Positions 55,566-63,177 of a DNA stretch of 64,000 bases are shown here, one piece after another. The translations under genes were made by a program, and so were the position numbers. A model generated the notes under the pieces. That model had not been told where the DNA came from. It searched no databases and saw nothing but the letters and a program-made list of their open reading frames with translations. The stretch comes from Bosea sp. ANAM02 (GTDB lineage Bacteria > Pseudomonadota > Alphaproteobacteria > Rhizobiales > Beijerinckiaceae). The DNA is taken from NCBI RefSeq assembly GCF_011764485.1, contig NZ_AP022848.1:4852001-4916000 (forward strand). The letters are read 5' to 3'. The first letter of the stretch is position 1, and each line of letters starts with the position of its first letter.

Positions 55566-56201
55566 ATGGCAGACGAACTCGTGCTCTACACCAACCCGAT
55601 GTCGCGCGGGCGCATCGCCCGCTGGATGATGGAGGAGATCGGCCAGCCCTACCGCGCCGAGATCGTCGGCTTCGGCGCCCCGATGAAGAGCGCGGCCTAC
55701 ACGGCGATCAATCCGATGGGCAAGGTGCCGGCGCTGGTCCATGGCGATACCGTCGTCACCGAATGCGCCGCGATCTGCGCCTATATGGCCGATGCCTTCC
55801 CACGGGCCGGGCTCGCGCCCGAGCCGGGCAGCCGTTTGCGCGGCCCCTATTACCGCTGGCTGTTCTTCACCGCCGGCCCGGTCGAGGCTGCCGTCAGCCA
55901 CAAGGCCTTCGGCATGGAAGTGCCGGCCGACCGGGCGCGCTCCATCGGCTACGGCACCTATGCCGACGCGATGGACACGCTCGAATACGCTGTGACCCGC
56001 GGCGAGTTCCTCGCCGGAGACCGTTTCAGCGCCGCCGATGTCTATGTCGGGTCCCAGGTGCTGTGGGGTCTCCAGTTCGGCACGATCGAGAAGCGGCCGG
56101 CCTTCGAGAGCTATGGGGCCCGGCTCGCCGCGCGGTCCGCGGCACGCCGCGCCGCCGAGATCGACGACGCGCTGATGGCCGAAATGCAGAAGCAGGGATG
56201 A
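55566..56201 (+). CDS. Glutathione S-transferase family protein
   Basis: 211 residues. The N-terminal thioredoxin-like domain has LYTNPMSRGRIARWMMEEIG, with Ser in the catalytic position, and NPMGKVPALVHGDTVVTECAAICAYMAD, the glutathione-binding loop. The C-terminal helical domain has FLAGDRFSAADVYVGSQV, the N-capping box. A strong AAGGAGG ribosome-binding site lies 9 nt before ATG 55566. It conjugates or reduces small electrophiles with glutathione. Substrate unknown. Confidence 0.88.
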   Translation: MADELVLYTNPMSRGRIARWMMEEIGQPYRAEIVGFGAPMKSAAYTAINPMGKVPALVHGDTVVTECAAICAYMADAFPRAGLAPEPGSRLRGPYYRWLFFTAGPVEAAVSHKAFGMEVPADRARSIGYGTYADAMDTLEYAVTRGEFLAGDRFSAADVYVGSQVLWGLQFGTIEKRPAFESYGARLAARSAARRAAEIDDALMAEMQKQG

Positions 56202-56362
56202 GGCCCACCGCATGTGCCGGGAAACGCGCCCCGCGCATGGCACATGGCCGATTGGACCGGTTGCCGCGCGCAACCGGCAGAGCTAATCCTGCTGGCAGAA
56301 TCTTGCCCGCGCTGCCGGATGACCGCAGCCGCCGGGTCTCGCCAGCCAGTTTCGCGATCGCC

Positions 56363-57601
56363 ATGAACGACATGTCCGCCATTGCCCGGCCGCGCCACGG
56401 CATGGGCTTCTACCCCTTCGTGGGCCTGACAGCCGCGCTGATGGCGACGAATGCGCTCGCCATCGATTCGATGCTGCCGGCCCTGCCGCAGATGGCCGAG
56501 GCGCTCGGCATCGCCGAGGCCAACCAGCGGCAATGGATCATTACCGCCTATCTGCTCGGCTTCGGCGTCTCGCAGATCTTCTACGGCACGATCTCCGATC
56601 GCTATGGCCGGCGCCCGGTGCTGCTCACGGGCCTTGCGATCTACGTCGTCGCCAGCATCGCCGCCGCCTTCGCCGGCTCGTTCGAGGCCATGATGGCGGC
56701 GCGCGTGCTGCAGGGCGTCGGAGCGGCGGCGACCCGCGTGCTCGTCGTCTCGATCGTGCGCGACTGCTATTCCGGCCGCGAGATGGCGCGCGTCATGTCG
56801 CTGGCCATGATCGTCTTCCTGGCCGTGCCGATCCTGGCGCCATCGATCGGCCAGGCGATCCTCTGGGTCGCGCCCTGGCGCTGGATCTTCGGCGTGCTGA
56901 CCAGCTTCGGCGCCGTCGTCATGATCTGGGCCCTGCTCAAGCTGCCCGAAACGCAACGCCCGGAGGACCGCAAGCCGATCGAGCCGGCAAGCGTGCTGGC
57001 TTCGTTCCGGACGACGCTGACCAGCCGCATCGGCGTCGGCTACATGCTGGCCATGGCCTTCGTACTCGGCGGACTGTTCGGCTTCATCAACTCGGCGCAG
57101 CAGGTCTTCGTCGACGTCTTCAAGGCGCCGGAGCTGTTCACCACCATCTTCGCGCTGATCGCGATGTTCATGGCGGCGTCCTCCCTGCTGAACTCGCGCA
57201 TCGTCGGCAAGCTCGGCATGCGCCGCGTCTCGCATGGCGCCCTGCTCGGCTATATCGCGCTGACCGGCCTCCATGCGCTGGTCGCGCTGGCGGGCCATGA
57301 ATCGCTCTGGAGCTTCGCGATCCTGCAGGGCGGGGCGATGTTCTGCTTCGGGCTGATCGGTCCGAATTTCGGGGCGATGGCGATGGAGCCGCTCGGTCAT
57401 GTCGCCGGCACCGCCTCTTCGGTGCAGGGCTTCGTCACCACGGTGATCGGCGCGCTGCTCGGCTTCTATATCGGGCAGCATTTCAACGGCACGGTCGTGC
57501 CGCTGACGCTCGGCTTCGCGCTCTGCGGCATCGCGGCGCTCATCGTCGTGCTGATCGTGGAAAGAGGCCGGCTGTTCCATCCGGCGCCGGGCCGGGCCTG
57601 A
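56363..57601 (+). CDS. MFS transporter, Bcr/CflA (DHA1) drug-resistance type
   Basis: 412 residues with twelve predicted helices. The loop 2-3 motif A reads GTISDRYGRRPVLLTG, and ARVLQGVGAAATRVLVVSIVRDCYSGREMARVMS matches the Bcr/CflA motif C region. It exports small molecules by proton antiport; bicyclomycin-like drugs are the family example and the true substrate is unknown. The frame is open about 600 nt upstream, but MNDMSAIARPRHG just before the first helix is the sensible start. Confidence 0.87.
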   Translation: MNDMSAIARPRHGMGFYPFVGLTAALMATNALAIDSMLPALPQMAEALGIAEANQRQWIITAYLLGFGVSQIFYGTISDRYGRRPVLLTGLAIYVVASIAAAFAGSFEAMMAARVLQGVGAAATRVLVVSIVRDCYSGREMARVMSLAMIVFLAVPILAPSIGQAILWVAPWRWIFGVLTSFGAVVMIWALLKLPETQRPEDRKPIEPASVLASFRTTLTSRIGVGYMLAMAFVLGGLFGFINSAQQVFVDVFKAPELFTTIFALIAMFMAASSLLNSRIVGKLGMRRVSHGALLGYIALTGLHALVALAGHESLWSFAILQGGAMFCFGLIGPNFGAMAMEPLGHVAGTASSVQGFVTTVIGALLGFYIGQHFNGTVVPLTLGFALCGIAALIVVLIVERGRLFHPAPGRA

Positions 57602-57905
57602 GAGTCCGGCAAAAAATCCCCTGAGCCCTCATCCTGAGGAGCCATTTCGCCAGAAATGGCATCTCGAATGATGCTCCCGGAGGCTCCGGAACCATCGGAC
57701 CCTCCTTCGAGACGCCGCGTTCCGCGGCTCCTCAGGGTGAGGGCTGGAGTTTCAGCTCGAATTCCGAAGGCGCCTTGCCCTCACACCGCCGCCTGAGGCG
57801 ACGGGCATGCCTGGAATCCGCCCTCGGCCCCATCGAGACCGAAAGCGGCCCGCCTAGGCTCGGGAAGGGCGCCGCCATCGCCTTCCCGCGGAACGCATCA
57901 CGCGC
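57602..57905. other. Gene-free gap with palindrome A and a terminator-like hairpin
   Basis: 304 bp between the convergent MFS and cold-shock genes. It holds family A copy 3 (57626-57743) and, at 57861-57888, a hairpin with the perfect 8-bp arms CGGGAAGG/CCTTCCCG that would end the minus-strand cspA message. I see no coding sequence here. Confidence 0.7.
57626..57743. repeat. Intergenic palindrome family A, copy 3
   Basis: Outer arms CCCTCATCCTGAGGAGC and GCTCCTCAGGGTGAGGG differ by one base from perfect symmetry, and the inner arms have decayed (ATCTCGAATGATGCTCC against CCTCCTTCGAGACGC). It is the most degenerate of the four family A copies. Confidence 0.87.
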
Positions 57906-58115
57906 TCAGGTCGTCTGCAGGTTGACGGCCGAGTTCTTCCCGGTCTTGCGATCCGGCTCGAGATCGTAGCTGATCTTCTGCCCCTCGTTCAGGCCACGCA
58001 GGCCGGCCCGCGTCACCGCGCTGATATGGACGAAGACGTCATTGCCGCCGCCATCAGGGGTGATGAAGCCGTAACCCTTGGTCTCGTTGAACCATTTCAC
58101 GGTTCCCGTACTCAC
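57906..58115 (-). CDS. cspA: Cold-shock domain protein
   Basis: 69 residues starting with GTG (first residues [22 protein letters not shown]). RNP1 is KGYGFI and RNP2 is VFVHIS. It is an OB-fold RNA chaperone that melts mRNA structure, usual for the CspA family. AAGGA lies about 8 nt upstream of the GTG. The long 5' leader before it, up to the divergent FAH gene, is typical of cold-regulated messages, though I did not identify a specific element. Confidence 0.93.
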   Translation of the reverse strand: MSTGTVKWFNETKGYGFITPDGGGNDVFVHISAVTRAGLRGLNEGQKISYDLEPDRKTGKNSAVNLQTT

Positions 58116-58331
58116 ATGCCGTTCCTTCCATAGGCTCGCCGGTTCCCCCGGCGGGGCAGTGTAAGGAGCAAATCGTCTCCCTTGCAACGACGCGCCGCAC
58201 AACCCGTGACGCGCTTGCGAAAAGCGTGCCGCAATGTCTCCCGCGCAGGCCCGCCGCCGACGCAAGCCGCTTGCGGTCCGGACGCCGCTCGCTCATGAAC
58301 GGCGCAAGCCTGTGAGCGAGGGAGCAATACG

Positions 58332-59018
58332 ATGAGCAATTATGTGATCGACCCGCCTGCCGTGACGGCTGTTCCGGTCGCGGGTGGCGGCTCCTTTCCG
58401 GTTCGCCGCGTGTTCTGCGTCGGCCGCAACTACGCCGAGCATGCCCGCGAGATGGGCGGCGATCCCGACCGCGAGGAGCCGTTCTTCTTCACCAAGCCGG
58501 CCGACGCTCTGCTGATCAACGGCGCCGACATGCCCTATCCGAGCAAGACCGCCGATCTACATCACGAGATGGAACTCGTCGTCGCCATCGGCTCGGGCGG
58601 CAGGGACATTCCGGAATCCGAGGCGCTGGCCCATGTCTACGGCTATGCCGCCGGCCTCGACATGACCCGCCGCGACCTGCAGAACGTCGCGAAGAAGACC
58701 GGGCGCCCGTGGGACATGTCCAAGGGCTTCGACCTGTCCGGCCCGATCGGCGAAATCGTCCCGGCGAGCCATGCCGGCCATCCCAGCGCCGGCAAGATCG
58801 AGCTCACCGTCAACGGCGTCGTGCGCCAGAGTTCCGACCTCGCCAAGCAGATCTGGAATGTCGAGGAGACGATCGCCTATCTCTCCGGCCTCGTGGAGCT
58901 GAAGCCGGGCGACCTGATCTTCACCGGCACGCCCGAGGGCGTTGCCGCCGTGAGCAGGGGCGACGTGCTCGAAGGCGAGATCGCCGGCGTGGGCACCGTC
59001 CGCACCCGCATCGCCTGA
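58332..59018 (+). CDS. Fumarylacetoacetate hydrolase-family protein
   Basis: 228 residues of the FAH fold. VFCVGRNYAEHAREMG, EEPFFFTKPADALL, HHEMELVVAIG (metal-binding Glu pair), YAAGLDMTRRDLQ, KGFDLSGPIG and LIFTGTPEGV are family hallmarks. Members cleave or isomerise C-C bonds in acylpyruvates and related dicarbonyls, with Mg2+. The exact substrate is unknown. The next gene, a DHDPS-like aldolase, lies across a palindrome and may act in the same catabolic route. Confidence 0.88.
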   Translation: MSNYVIDPPAVTAVPVAGGGSFPVRRVFCVGRNYAEHAREMGGDPDREEPFFFTKPADALLINGADMPYPSKTADLHHEMELVVAIGSGGRDIPESEALAHVYGYAAGLDMTRRDLQNVAKKTGRPWDMSKGFDLSGPIGEIVPASHAGHPSAGKIELTVNGVVRQSSDLAKQIWNVEETIAYLSGLVELKPGDLIFTGTPEGVAAVSRGDVLEGEIAGVGTVRTRIA

Positions 59019-59029
59019 AGCCTTCCCAG

Positions 59030-59144
59030 CCCTCATCCTGAGGAGCAAGCCGATGGCTTGCGTCTCGAAGGATGGTCCAGGAGGCTCCGGGACCATCTGG
59101 AGCATCCTTCGAGACGCCGCTGACGCGGCTCCTCAGGATGAGGG
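59030..59144. repeat. Intergenic palindrome family A, copy 4
   Basis: Perfect outer arms CCCTCATCCTGAGGAGC and reverse complement, and inner arms GTCTCGAAGGAT / ATCCTTCGAGAC. It lies between the FAH-family gene and the DHDPS-like gene on the same strand, as copy 1 lies between two same-strand genes. Confidence 0.9.
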
Positions 59145-59187
59145 CTGAGTGGGACAACAATCTTCAGCCATCTTGAAGGACACCATC

Positions 59188-60117
59188 ATGCGCCTCACCC
59201 CCGACGCTTCCGGCGTCTTCCCGATCGCGCCGACCCCGTTCAATCCCGACGGCAGCATCGACTGGGCCTCGGCCGACCGGCTGTTCCAGTTCTATCACGA
59301 CATCGGCTCGGACGGCGTCACCGTGCTCGGCATCATGGGTGAAGCGCCCAAGCTGGAGTCCGAGGAATCGGTCGAGCTGGTCAAGCGCTGCGTCGCCCGG
59401 ATGGGGGCTAAGCCGATCATCGTCGGCGTTTCCGCACCCGGCTTCGCAGCGATGCGCTCGCTCGCCCGGCAGGTGATGGATCTCGGCGCCGGCGGCGTGA
59501 TGATCGCCCCGCCGCCCTCATTGCGGACCGACGACCAGATCACGGGCTATTACGCGCAGGCCGTCGAGGCGATCGGCAGCGACATCCCCTTCGTCATCCA
59601 GGATTATCCGCTGACGCTCTCGGTGGTGATGACGCCGGCGGTGATCCGCAAGATCGTCATGGACAACCCGTCCTGCGTGATGCTGAAGCACGAGGACTGG
59701 CCGGGGCTGGAGAAGATCTCGACGCTGCGCAGGTTCCAGAAGGAAGGCTCTCTGCGCCCGATCTCCATCGTGACCGGCAATGGCGGGCTCTTCCTCGATT
59801 TCGAGATGGAACGTGGCGCCGACGGCGCCAATACCGGCTATGCCTTCCCAGAGCTCCTGATCGACGTGGTCCGCCTGCAGAAGGCCGGCAAGCGCGACGA
59901 GGCGCATGACATCTTCGACGCGCATCTGCCGCTGATGCGCTACGAGCAGCAGCAGGGCGTGGGGCTCGCCGTGCGCAAGTACACGATGATGAAGCGCGGC
60001 ATCCTCAGCCACGACGCCCAACGCAAGCCGGGTTCGACCCTCAGCGCTGCGGCGAAGGCCGAGGTGGATTACCTGCTGGCGCGCATCGCCAAGCACGACC
60101 CGCGCGCGAAGCTCTAA
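59188..60117 (+). CDS. Dihydrodipicolinate synthase-family aldolase/dehydratase
   Basis: 309 residues of the class I aldolase TIM barrel. The Schiff-base lysine is Lys167 (VMLKHEDWPG) and the catalytic tyrosine is Tyr140 (IQDYPLTL). The usual GTTGE loop is replaced by GIMGEAPKL, as in non-biosynthetic members, so this is more likely an N-acetylneuraminate-lyase or keto-deoxy sugar acid type enzyme than DapA. GAAGGA 7 nt before ATG 59188 sets the start. Confidence 0.85.
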   Translation: MRLTPDASGVFPIAPTPFNPDGSIDWASADRLFQFYHDIGSDGVTVLGIMGEAPKLESEESVELVKRCVARMGAKPIIVGVSAPGFAAMRSLARQVMDLGAGGVMIAPPPSLRTDDQITGYYAQAVEAIGSDIPFVIQDYPLTLSVVMTPAVIRKIVMDNPSCVMLKHEDWPGLEKISTLRRFQKEGSLRPISIVTGNGGLFLDFEMERGADGANTGYAFPELLIDVVRLQKAGKRDEAHDIFDAHLPLMRYEQQQGVGLAVRKYTMMKRGILSHDAQRKPGSTLSAAAKAEVDYLLARIAKHDPRAKL

Positions 60118-60129
60118 GGGCGCCACGAC

Positions 60130-60222
60130 CGTCATGCTCGCCCTTGTGGCGAGCATCCACGGCTTGAACACGACCCTCGACGAATGAAGACGTGGATGGT
60201 CGGGACAAGCCCGACCATGACG
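60130..60222. repeat. Intergenic palindrome family B, copy 3
   Basis: CGTCATGCTCGCCCTTGTGG with its GGCGAGCATCCACG partner, then GACGTGGATGGTCGGGACAAG and CCCGACCATGACG. It is nearly identical to the copy at 50454 and lies between two convergent genes. Confidence 0.88.
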
Positions 60223-60241
60223 GCAGGCGGCAACGACCGCC

Positions 60242-60721
60242 TCAATGCCCCTTGTGCTCGCTCGCGCCGCCCCTGGCGGCGATCGAGTCGACCTTGAACT
60301 CGACATCGACGGTCCCGGCCTTCTCGAAGGTCAGCGTGCCCTTCATCATCTCGCCCTGCTTGAGCGGCTGCTTCAACTCCATGAACATGATGTGGTAGCC
60401 GCCGGGCTTGAACTCGATCGTCTTGCCGGCGGGCAGTTCGACGCCCTGTTCCAGCGGCCGCATCGTCATGATGCCGTCCTTCACCGCCATTTCGTGGATT
60501 TCCGAACGCGCGGCGAAGGGCACCGAGACCGAAACGAGCCGGTCGGCAGCCGAGCCGGTGTTCTCGATCGAGAGATAACCGCCGCCGACCTTGGCGCCGG
60601 CCGGCGTGGCGCGCGACCAGGGATGGCCGATCTTCAGCGGCCCGGCCTTGAACTCATGGGCGGAAGCGAAGCCGGCGGAGACCAGAAGAGCCGCGGCGGC
60701 GAGCGAATGGGAAAGCTTCAT
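60242..60721 (-). CDS. Periplasmic copper chaperone PCu(A)C
   Basis: 159 residues with a signal peptide (LAAAALLVSAGFASAHE). The Cu(I)-binding set His76, Met87, His110 and Met112 (HEMAVKDGIMTM ... YHIMFM) follows the H-x10-M ... H-x-M pattern of the family. The His-rich end SEHKGH may add a site. These proteins hand copper to the Cu-A or Cu-B site of cytochrome c oxidase. The next gene upstream on the same strand is a DUF2946 protein, often seen with copper genes. Confidence 0.88.
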   Translation of the reverse strand: MKLSHSLAAAALLVSAGFASAHEFKAGPLKIGHPWSRATPAGAKVGGGYLSIENTGSAADRLVSVSVPFAARSEIHEMAVKDGIMTMRPLEQGVELPAGKTIEFKPGGYHIMFMELKQPLKQGEMMKGTLTFEKAGTVDVEFKVDSIAARGGASEHKGH

Positions 60722-60831
60722 GATGGATGTCCCGAACGAAAGGGCCGCTGGCGCAGCCTCGTGACGAGGTGCCGTCGCTCCCAAGCGAAGCAAACAGGCT
60801 GGAATTGGATGCGGATGGGCAGGCTGAGGTT

Positions 60832-61209
60832 TCAGCCTGCCGGCGGCGCGCGCGATTGCGCGAGCCCGGCGGCGAAACGATGCGGGAGGCCTTCGGCCAC
60901 CGGCAAGGGCGCCGGCAGGTGAACGGCGAGCCGCCCCGGCTCCGGCGCGCGATCAACCGGCGGGCCGGCGAGCACCGGATTGAGCGGGCAGCCCTTGCAA
61001 TGGGTGAGCTCGCCCCGCGGCACCGGCTGGCCCCCGTCGGGCACCGGCGCGCCCGAGCAAAGCACGACGCCATCCGAACTGCCGAACGCCGCCATGGCGG
61101 GAGCCGGCGCGAGCGCCAGGGCCATGACGCAAAGCGCATAGGCCGTCGCCAGCCAGGCTCCGAGCCCGGAACGGCGAAGACGATCGAGAAGGGCGGCGCG
61201 AGCCTGCAT
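60832..61209 (-). CDS. DUF2946-like membrane-associated protein
   Basis: 125 residues. A hydrophobic N-terminal segment (AWLATAYALCVMALALAPAPAMA) could be a signal or anchor. The mature part has Cys51 and the motif HCKGCPL (His70, Cys71, Cys74), as in DUF2946 proteins that accompany copper-handling genes. The remainder is Pro-rich. It precedes the PCu(A)C gene by about 110 bp on the same strand. The function is unproven; a metal-related role is inferred from the Cys/His set and the neighbour. Confidence 0.68.
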   Translation of the reverse strand: MQARAALLDRLRRSGLGAWLATAYALCVMALALAPAPAMAAFGSSDGVVLCSGAPVPDGGQPVPRGELTHCKGCPLNPVLAGPPVDRAPEPGRLAVHLPAPLPVAEGLPHRFAAGLAQSRAPPAG

Positions 61210-61334
61210 GGCCGCAAATGGCGCCGCTTTCCCGGCTTCGTCAAGCCGCGCATTGCCGCATGCTTGGCGCGGTGCAAAGAGCGCACGGAGAATATTCTTC
61301 TCCGCCGTATCGTTTCTTCAGAAGAACGATCCGG

Positions 61335-61363
61335 TTGACAAAGAGGACGATCCCGATCAGATT
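61335..61363 (+). promoter_or_regulatory. Candidate promoter for the metNIQ leader
   Basis: TTGACA at 61335 is an exact -35 consensus. It is followed 17 nt later by CAGATT (three of six -10 matches). It would start transcription about 110 nt before the upstream ORF. The only other features in the 61210-61479 gap are a 7-bp hairpin CCACGAC-TGG-GTCGTGG at 61441-61457 and an imperfect inverted repeat around 61308-61330. Confidence 0.4.
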
Positions 61364-61479
61364 GCAGGTGTTCCCGGAGCAATCGGGGAGCCGCGGAGAT
61401 TTGAGCAGCAGCTTGCGCCGCGTCACCAAACGCTAAAGCGCCACGACTGGGTCGTGGGCTCCAGATCGAGGAGACTGAC

Positions 61480-61548
61480 ATGACCATTGTGAAAGCCAGC
61501 CGAAGCCAATCCTGCTTCCGCCTGATGTCCTGCCGCTGTCGACGCTGA
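61480..61548 (+). CDS. 22-residue Cys/Arg-rich leader peptide (uORF)
   Basis: ATG at 61480 is preceded by GAGGAG with a 6-nt spacer, better than many full genes here. The 22 codons end FRLMSCRCRR before a TGA, giving Cys at 12, 18 and 20 and an Arg cluster. Short Cys/Arg leader peptides are known before sulfur-uptake genes in actinobacteria. The location 73 nt before a small ORF and the methionine transporter fits a translation-sensing leader. It is unlikely to have a function as a free peptide. Confidence 0.65.
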   Translation: MTIVKASRSQSCFRLMSCRCRR

Positions 61549-61609
61549 GATCGCGAGGCCGAGAGGCCTTTCCCATCCGATCGTTCCGACACGTGCCGCA
61601 TCGACGGCA
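61531..61609 (+). promoter_or_regulatory. Putative cysteine-responsive leader RNA switch
   Basis: Three structures can be drawn after the uORF. A stem GATCG/CGATC (61549-61553 with 61578-61582) encloses AGGCC-GAGA-GGCCT (61556-61569). A 5-bp stem TGCCG/CGGCA (61594-61609) abuts the ribosome-binding site of the next ORF. Alternatively, TGCCG-ctg-TCGA inside the uORF (61531-61542, covering the last two Cys codons) can pair with TCGACGGCA at 61601-61609. The last two are mutually exclusive, so a ribosome stalled on Cys codons would change the structure. Confidence 0.5.
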
Positions 61610-61621
61610 GAAGGCAGTTCC

Positions 61622-61870
61622 ATGTCCCAGCTTCATTCCCTTCCCGCCCGGGCCCGCCCGGCGCAGCAGGCCTATGTCATCGAGCTCGGCGAGGCCCAGA
61701 TCGGGCTCGTGAGCCGCCGCGCCGACGAGCGCGACTTCACATTCGTCTCGGCTTCCGCCGCCTTCCGGGCGCTGGACGGGCAGCGCTTCGCAACGCCCGG
61801 CGCTGCCGAGACCGCCGCGCGCCGGCTCTTCCGCTCGCAGCGGCGCGCGCCGCTGCTGCTGGCTTCGTGA
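61622..61870 (+). CDS. Small hypothetical protein upstream of metN
   Basis: 82 residues. It has the pattern YVIELGEAQIGLVSRRADERDFTFVSASAAFRALDGQRFATPGAAETAARRL, an alpha/beta mini-domain with Arg-rich surfaces and no membrane segment. AAGGCAG precedes the ATG. It is the first gene after the leader switch and lies in the same direction as metNIQ with only short gaps, so it is probably cotranscribed. Function not recognised. Confidence 0.6.
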   Translation: MSQLHSLPARARPAQQAYVIELGEAQIGLVSRRADERDFTFVSASAAFRALDGQRFATPGAAETAARRLFRSQRRAPLLLAS

Positions 61871-61877
61871 GGCGGCG

Positions 61878-62051
61878 ATGCAGCTCCTCTCCACCCTCTG
61901 GAACGGTCTCGCGGCGTGGTTCGTCCAGGCCGTCCCCGCCAGTTTCGACCCGCTCGACGCCGCGACCGCGGACGACCAGCGCCGCTCGGTCCATGACGTG
62001 ACCATCGAGCAGCTCGGCATCGCCCACTGGTCCTGCCACACGCATTTCTGA
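61878..62051 (+). CDS. 57-residue hypothetical protein between the leader and metN
   Basis: Starts MQLLSTLWNGLAAWFVQAVP, an amphipathic or membrane-skimming helix. An acidic middle (DPLDAATADDQRR) follows, then the tail HWSCHTHF, with one Cys and three His. It begins 7 nt after the preceding stop and ends 4 nt before metN, so it is almost certainly cotranslated with the transporter operon. Too short for confident assignment; the CHTH tail could bind a metal or thiol ligand (speculation). Confidence 0.5.
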   Translation: MQLLSTLWNGLAAWFVQAVPASFDPLDAATADDQRRSVHDVTIEQLGIAHWSCHTHF

Positions 62052-62055
62052 GGAC

Positions 62056-63177
62056 ATGATGAACGCCCCCGTCAGACCCGGCACGCTCGGTGCCGGCGCG
62101 ACTTCCGTCGCCTTGCCCCTATCGTCGCCCGAGACGGCCATCCGCTTCGAGCGGGTCGGCAAGACCTATCCGGGCCGCCGCGGCCAGTTGCCGGTCGGCG
62201 CGCTCGCCGGAATCGATCTCGACGTCCCCGCCGGCACGATCCTCGGCGTGATCGGTCGCTCGGGCGCCGGCAAGTCCACCCTGATTCGCCTCGTCAACGG
62301 GCTGGAATGCGCCACCGAGGGGCGCATCCTGATCGAAGGCACCGATGTCACGGGTCTCACCGAATCCGGCTGGCGCCAGCAGCGCCGGCGGATCGGCATG
62401 ATCTTCCAGCATTTCAACCTGCTCTCGTCGCGCACGGTCTTCGACAATGTCGCGCTGCCGCTGGAGATCGCCGGCGCCGGTAAGGCCGAGATCGCCGCGA
62501 AGGTGGCGCGGCTGCTCGCGCTGGTCGGGCTCTCCGACAAGAGCGCGCGCTATCCGGCCGAGTTGTCGGGCGGGCAGAAGCAGCGCGTCGGCATCGCCCG
62601 TGCGCTCGCCACCGATCCGAAGGTGCTGCTCTGCGACGAGGCGACCTCGGCGCTCGATCCCGAGACGACGCGCTCGATCCTCGCCCTGCTCCGCCAAGTC
62701 AATCGCGAGCTCGGCATCACCATCCTGCTGATCACCCACGAGATCCCCGTCATCAAGGAGATCTGCGACCGCGTCGCGGTGATCGAGGGCGGGCGGATCG
62801 TCGAGCAGGGCGAGACCTTCGAAGTCTTCACCAACCCGCAGCACCCGACCACGGCGAGCTTCGTCGAGACGGTCACCGGCGTCGAACTGCCGGAACATCT
62901 CACTCACCGCATCCGCAAGGACGCGCGTCCCGGCGACAATATCGTGCTGCGCATCACCTTCCTCGGCGAGAACGCGACGGCGCCGGTGATCAGCCGGCTC
63001 AGCGCCATCGTCGGCGTCGACGTCAACATCCTGGCCGGGCGGATCGACGCCATCGCCGGCCAACCCTTCGGCAGCCTGCTCGTCTGCGTGCCCGCGCGCG
63101 CGCCGGAGAGCGATGCCGTGCTCGGCGCCCTCAGGAACCTCGGGCTCAAGGCGGAGGTGATCGGCCATGTCTCCTGA
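62056..63177 (+). CDS. metN: Methionine ABC transporter ATP-binding protein MetN
   Basis: 373 residues. The ATPase has Walker A GRSGAGKSTL, the signature LSGGQKQRVGIARALA, and Walker B VLLCDEATSALD. The C-terminal 90 residues are the NIL/ACT-like regulatory domain (LRITFLGENATAPVISRLSAIVGVDVNILAGRID), which senses methionine and inhibits transport. The start may be the second ATG (62059). It overlaps metI by 11 nt. It powers uptake of methionine or related sulfur amino acids. Confidence 0.94.
   Translation: MMNAPVRPGTLGAGATSVALPLSSPETAIRFERVGKTYPGRRGQLPVGALAGIDLDVPAGTILGVIGRSGAGKSTLIRLVNGLECATEGRILIEGTDVTGLTESGWRQQRRRIGMIFQHFNLLSSRTVFDNVALPLEIAGAGKAEIAAKVARLLALVGLSDKSARYPAELSGGQKQRVGIARALATDPKVLLCDEATSALDPETTRSILALLRQVNRELGITILLITHEIPVIKEICDRVAVIEGGRIVEQGETFEVFTNPQHPTTASFVETVTGVELPEHLTHRIRKDARPGDNIVLRITFLGENATAPVISRLSAIVGVDVNILAGRIDAIAGQPFGSLLVCVPARAPESDAVLGALRNLGLKAEVIGHVS

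Noticed and set aside
55763..57601. A 612-codon frame containing the MFS transporter with a 200-residue N-terminal extension
   Set aside because: The extension is the out-of-frame shadow of the GST gene; the transporter starts at 56363 just before its first helix.
59188..60117. Biosynthetic DapA
   Set aside because: The Schiff-base Lys and Tyr are present, but the GTTGE loop is GIMGE and the neighbours are catabolic; a specific dapA call is unsafe.
61210..61621. A SAM riboswitch before the methionine operon
   Set aside because: I could not match the SAM-I or SAM-II core or pseudoknot; the uORF with alternative pairings explains the region better.
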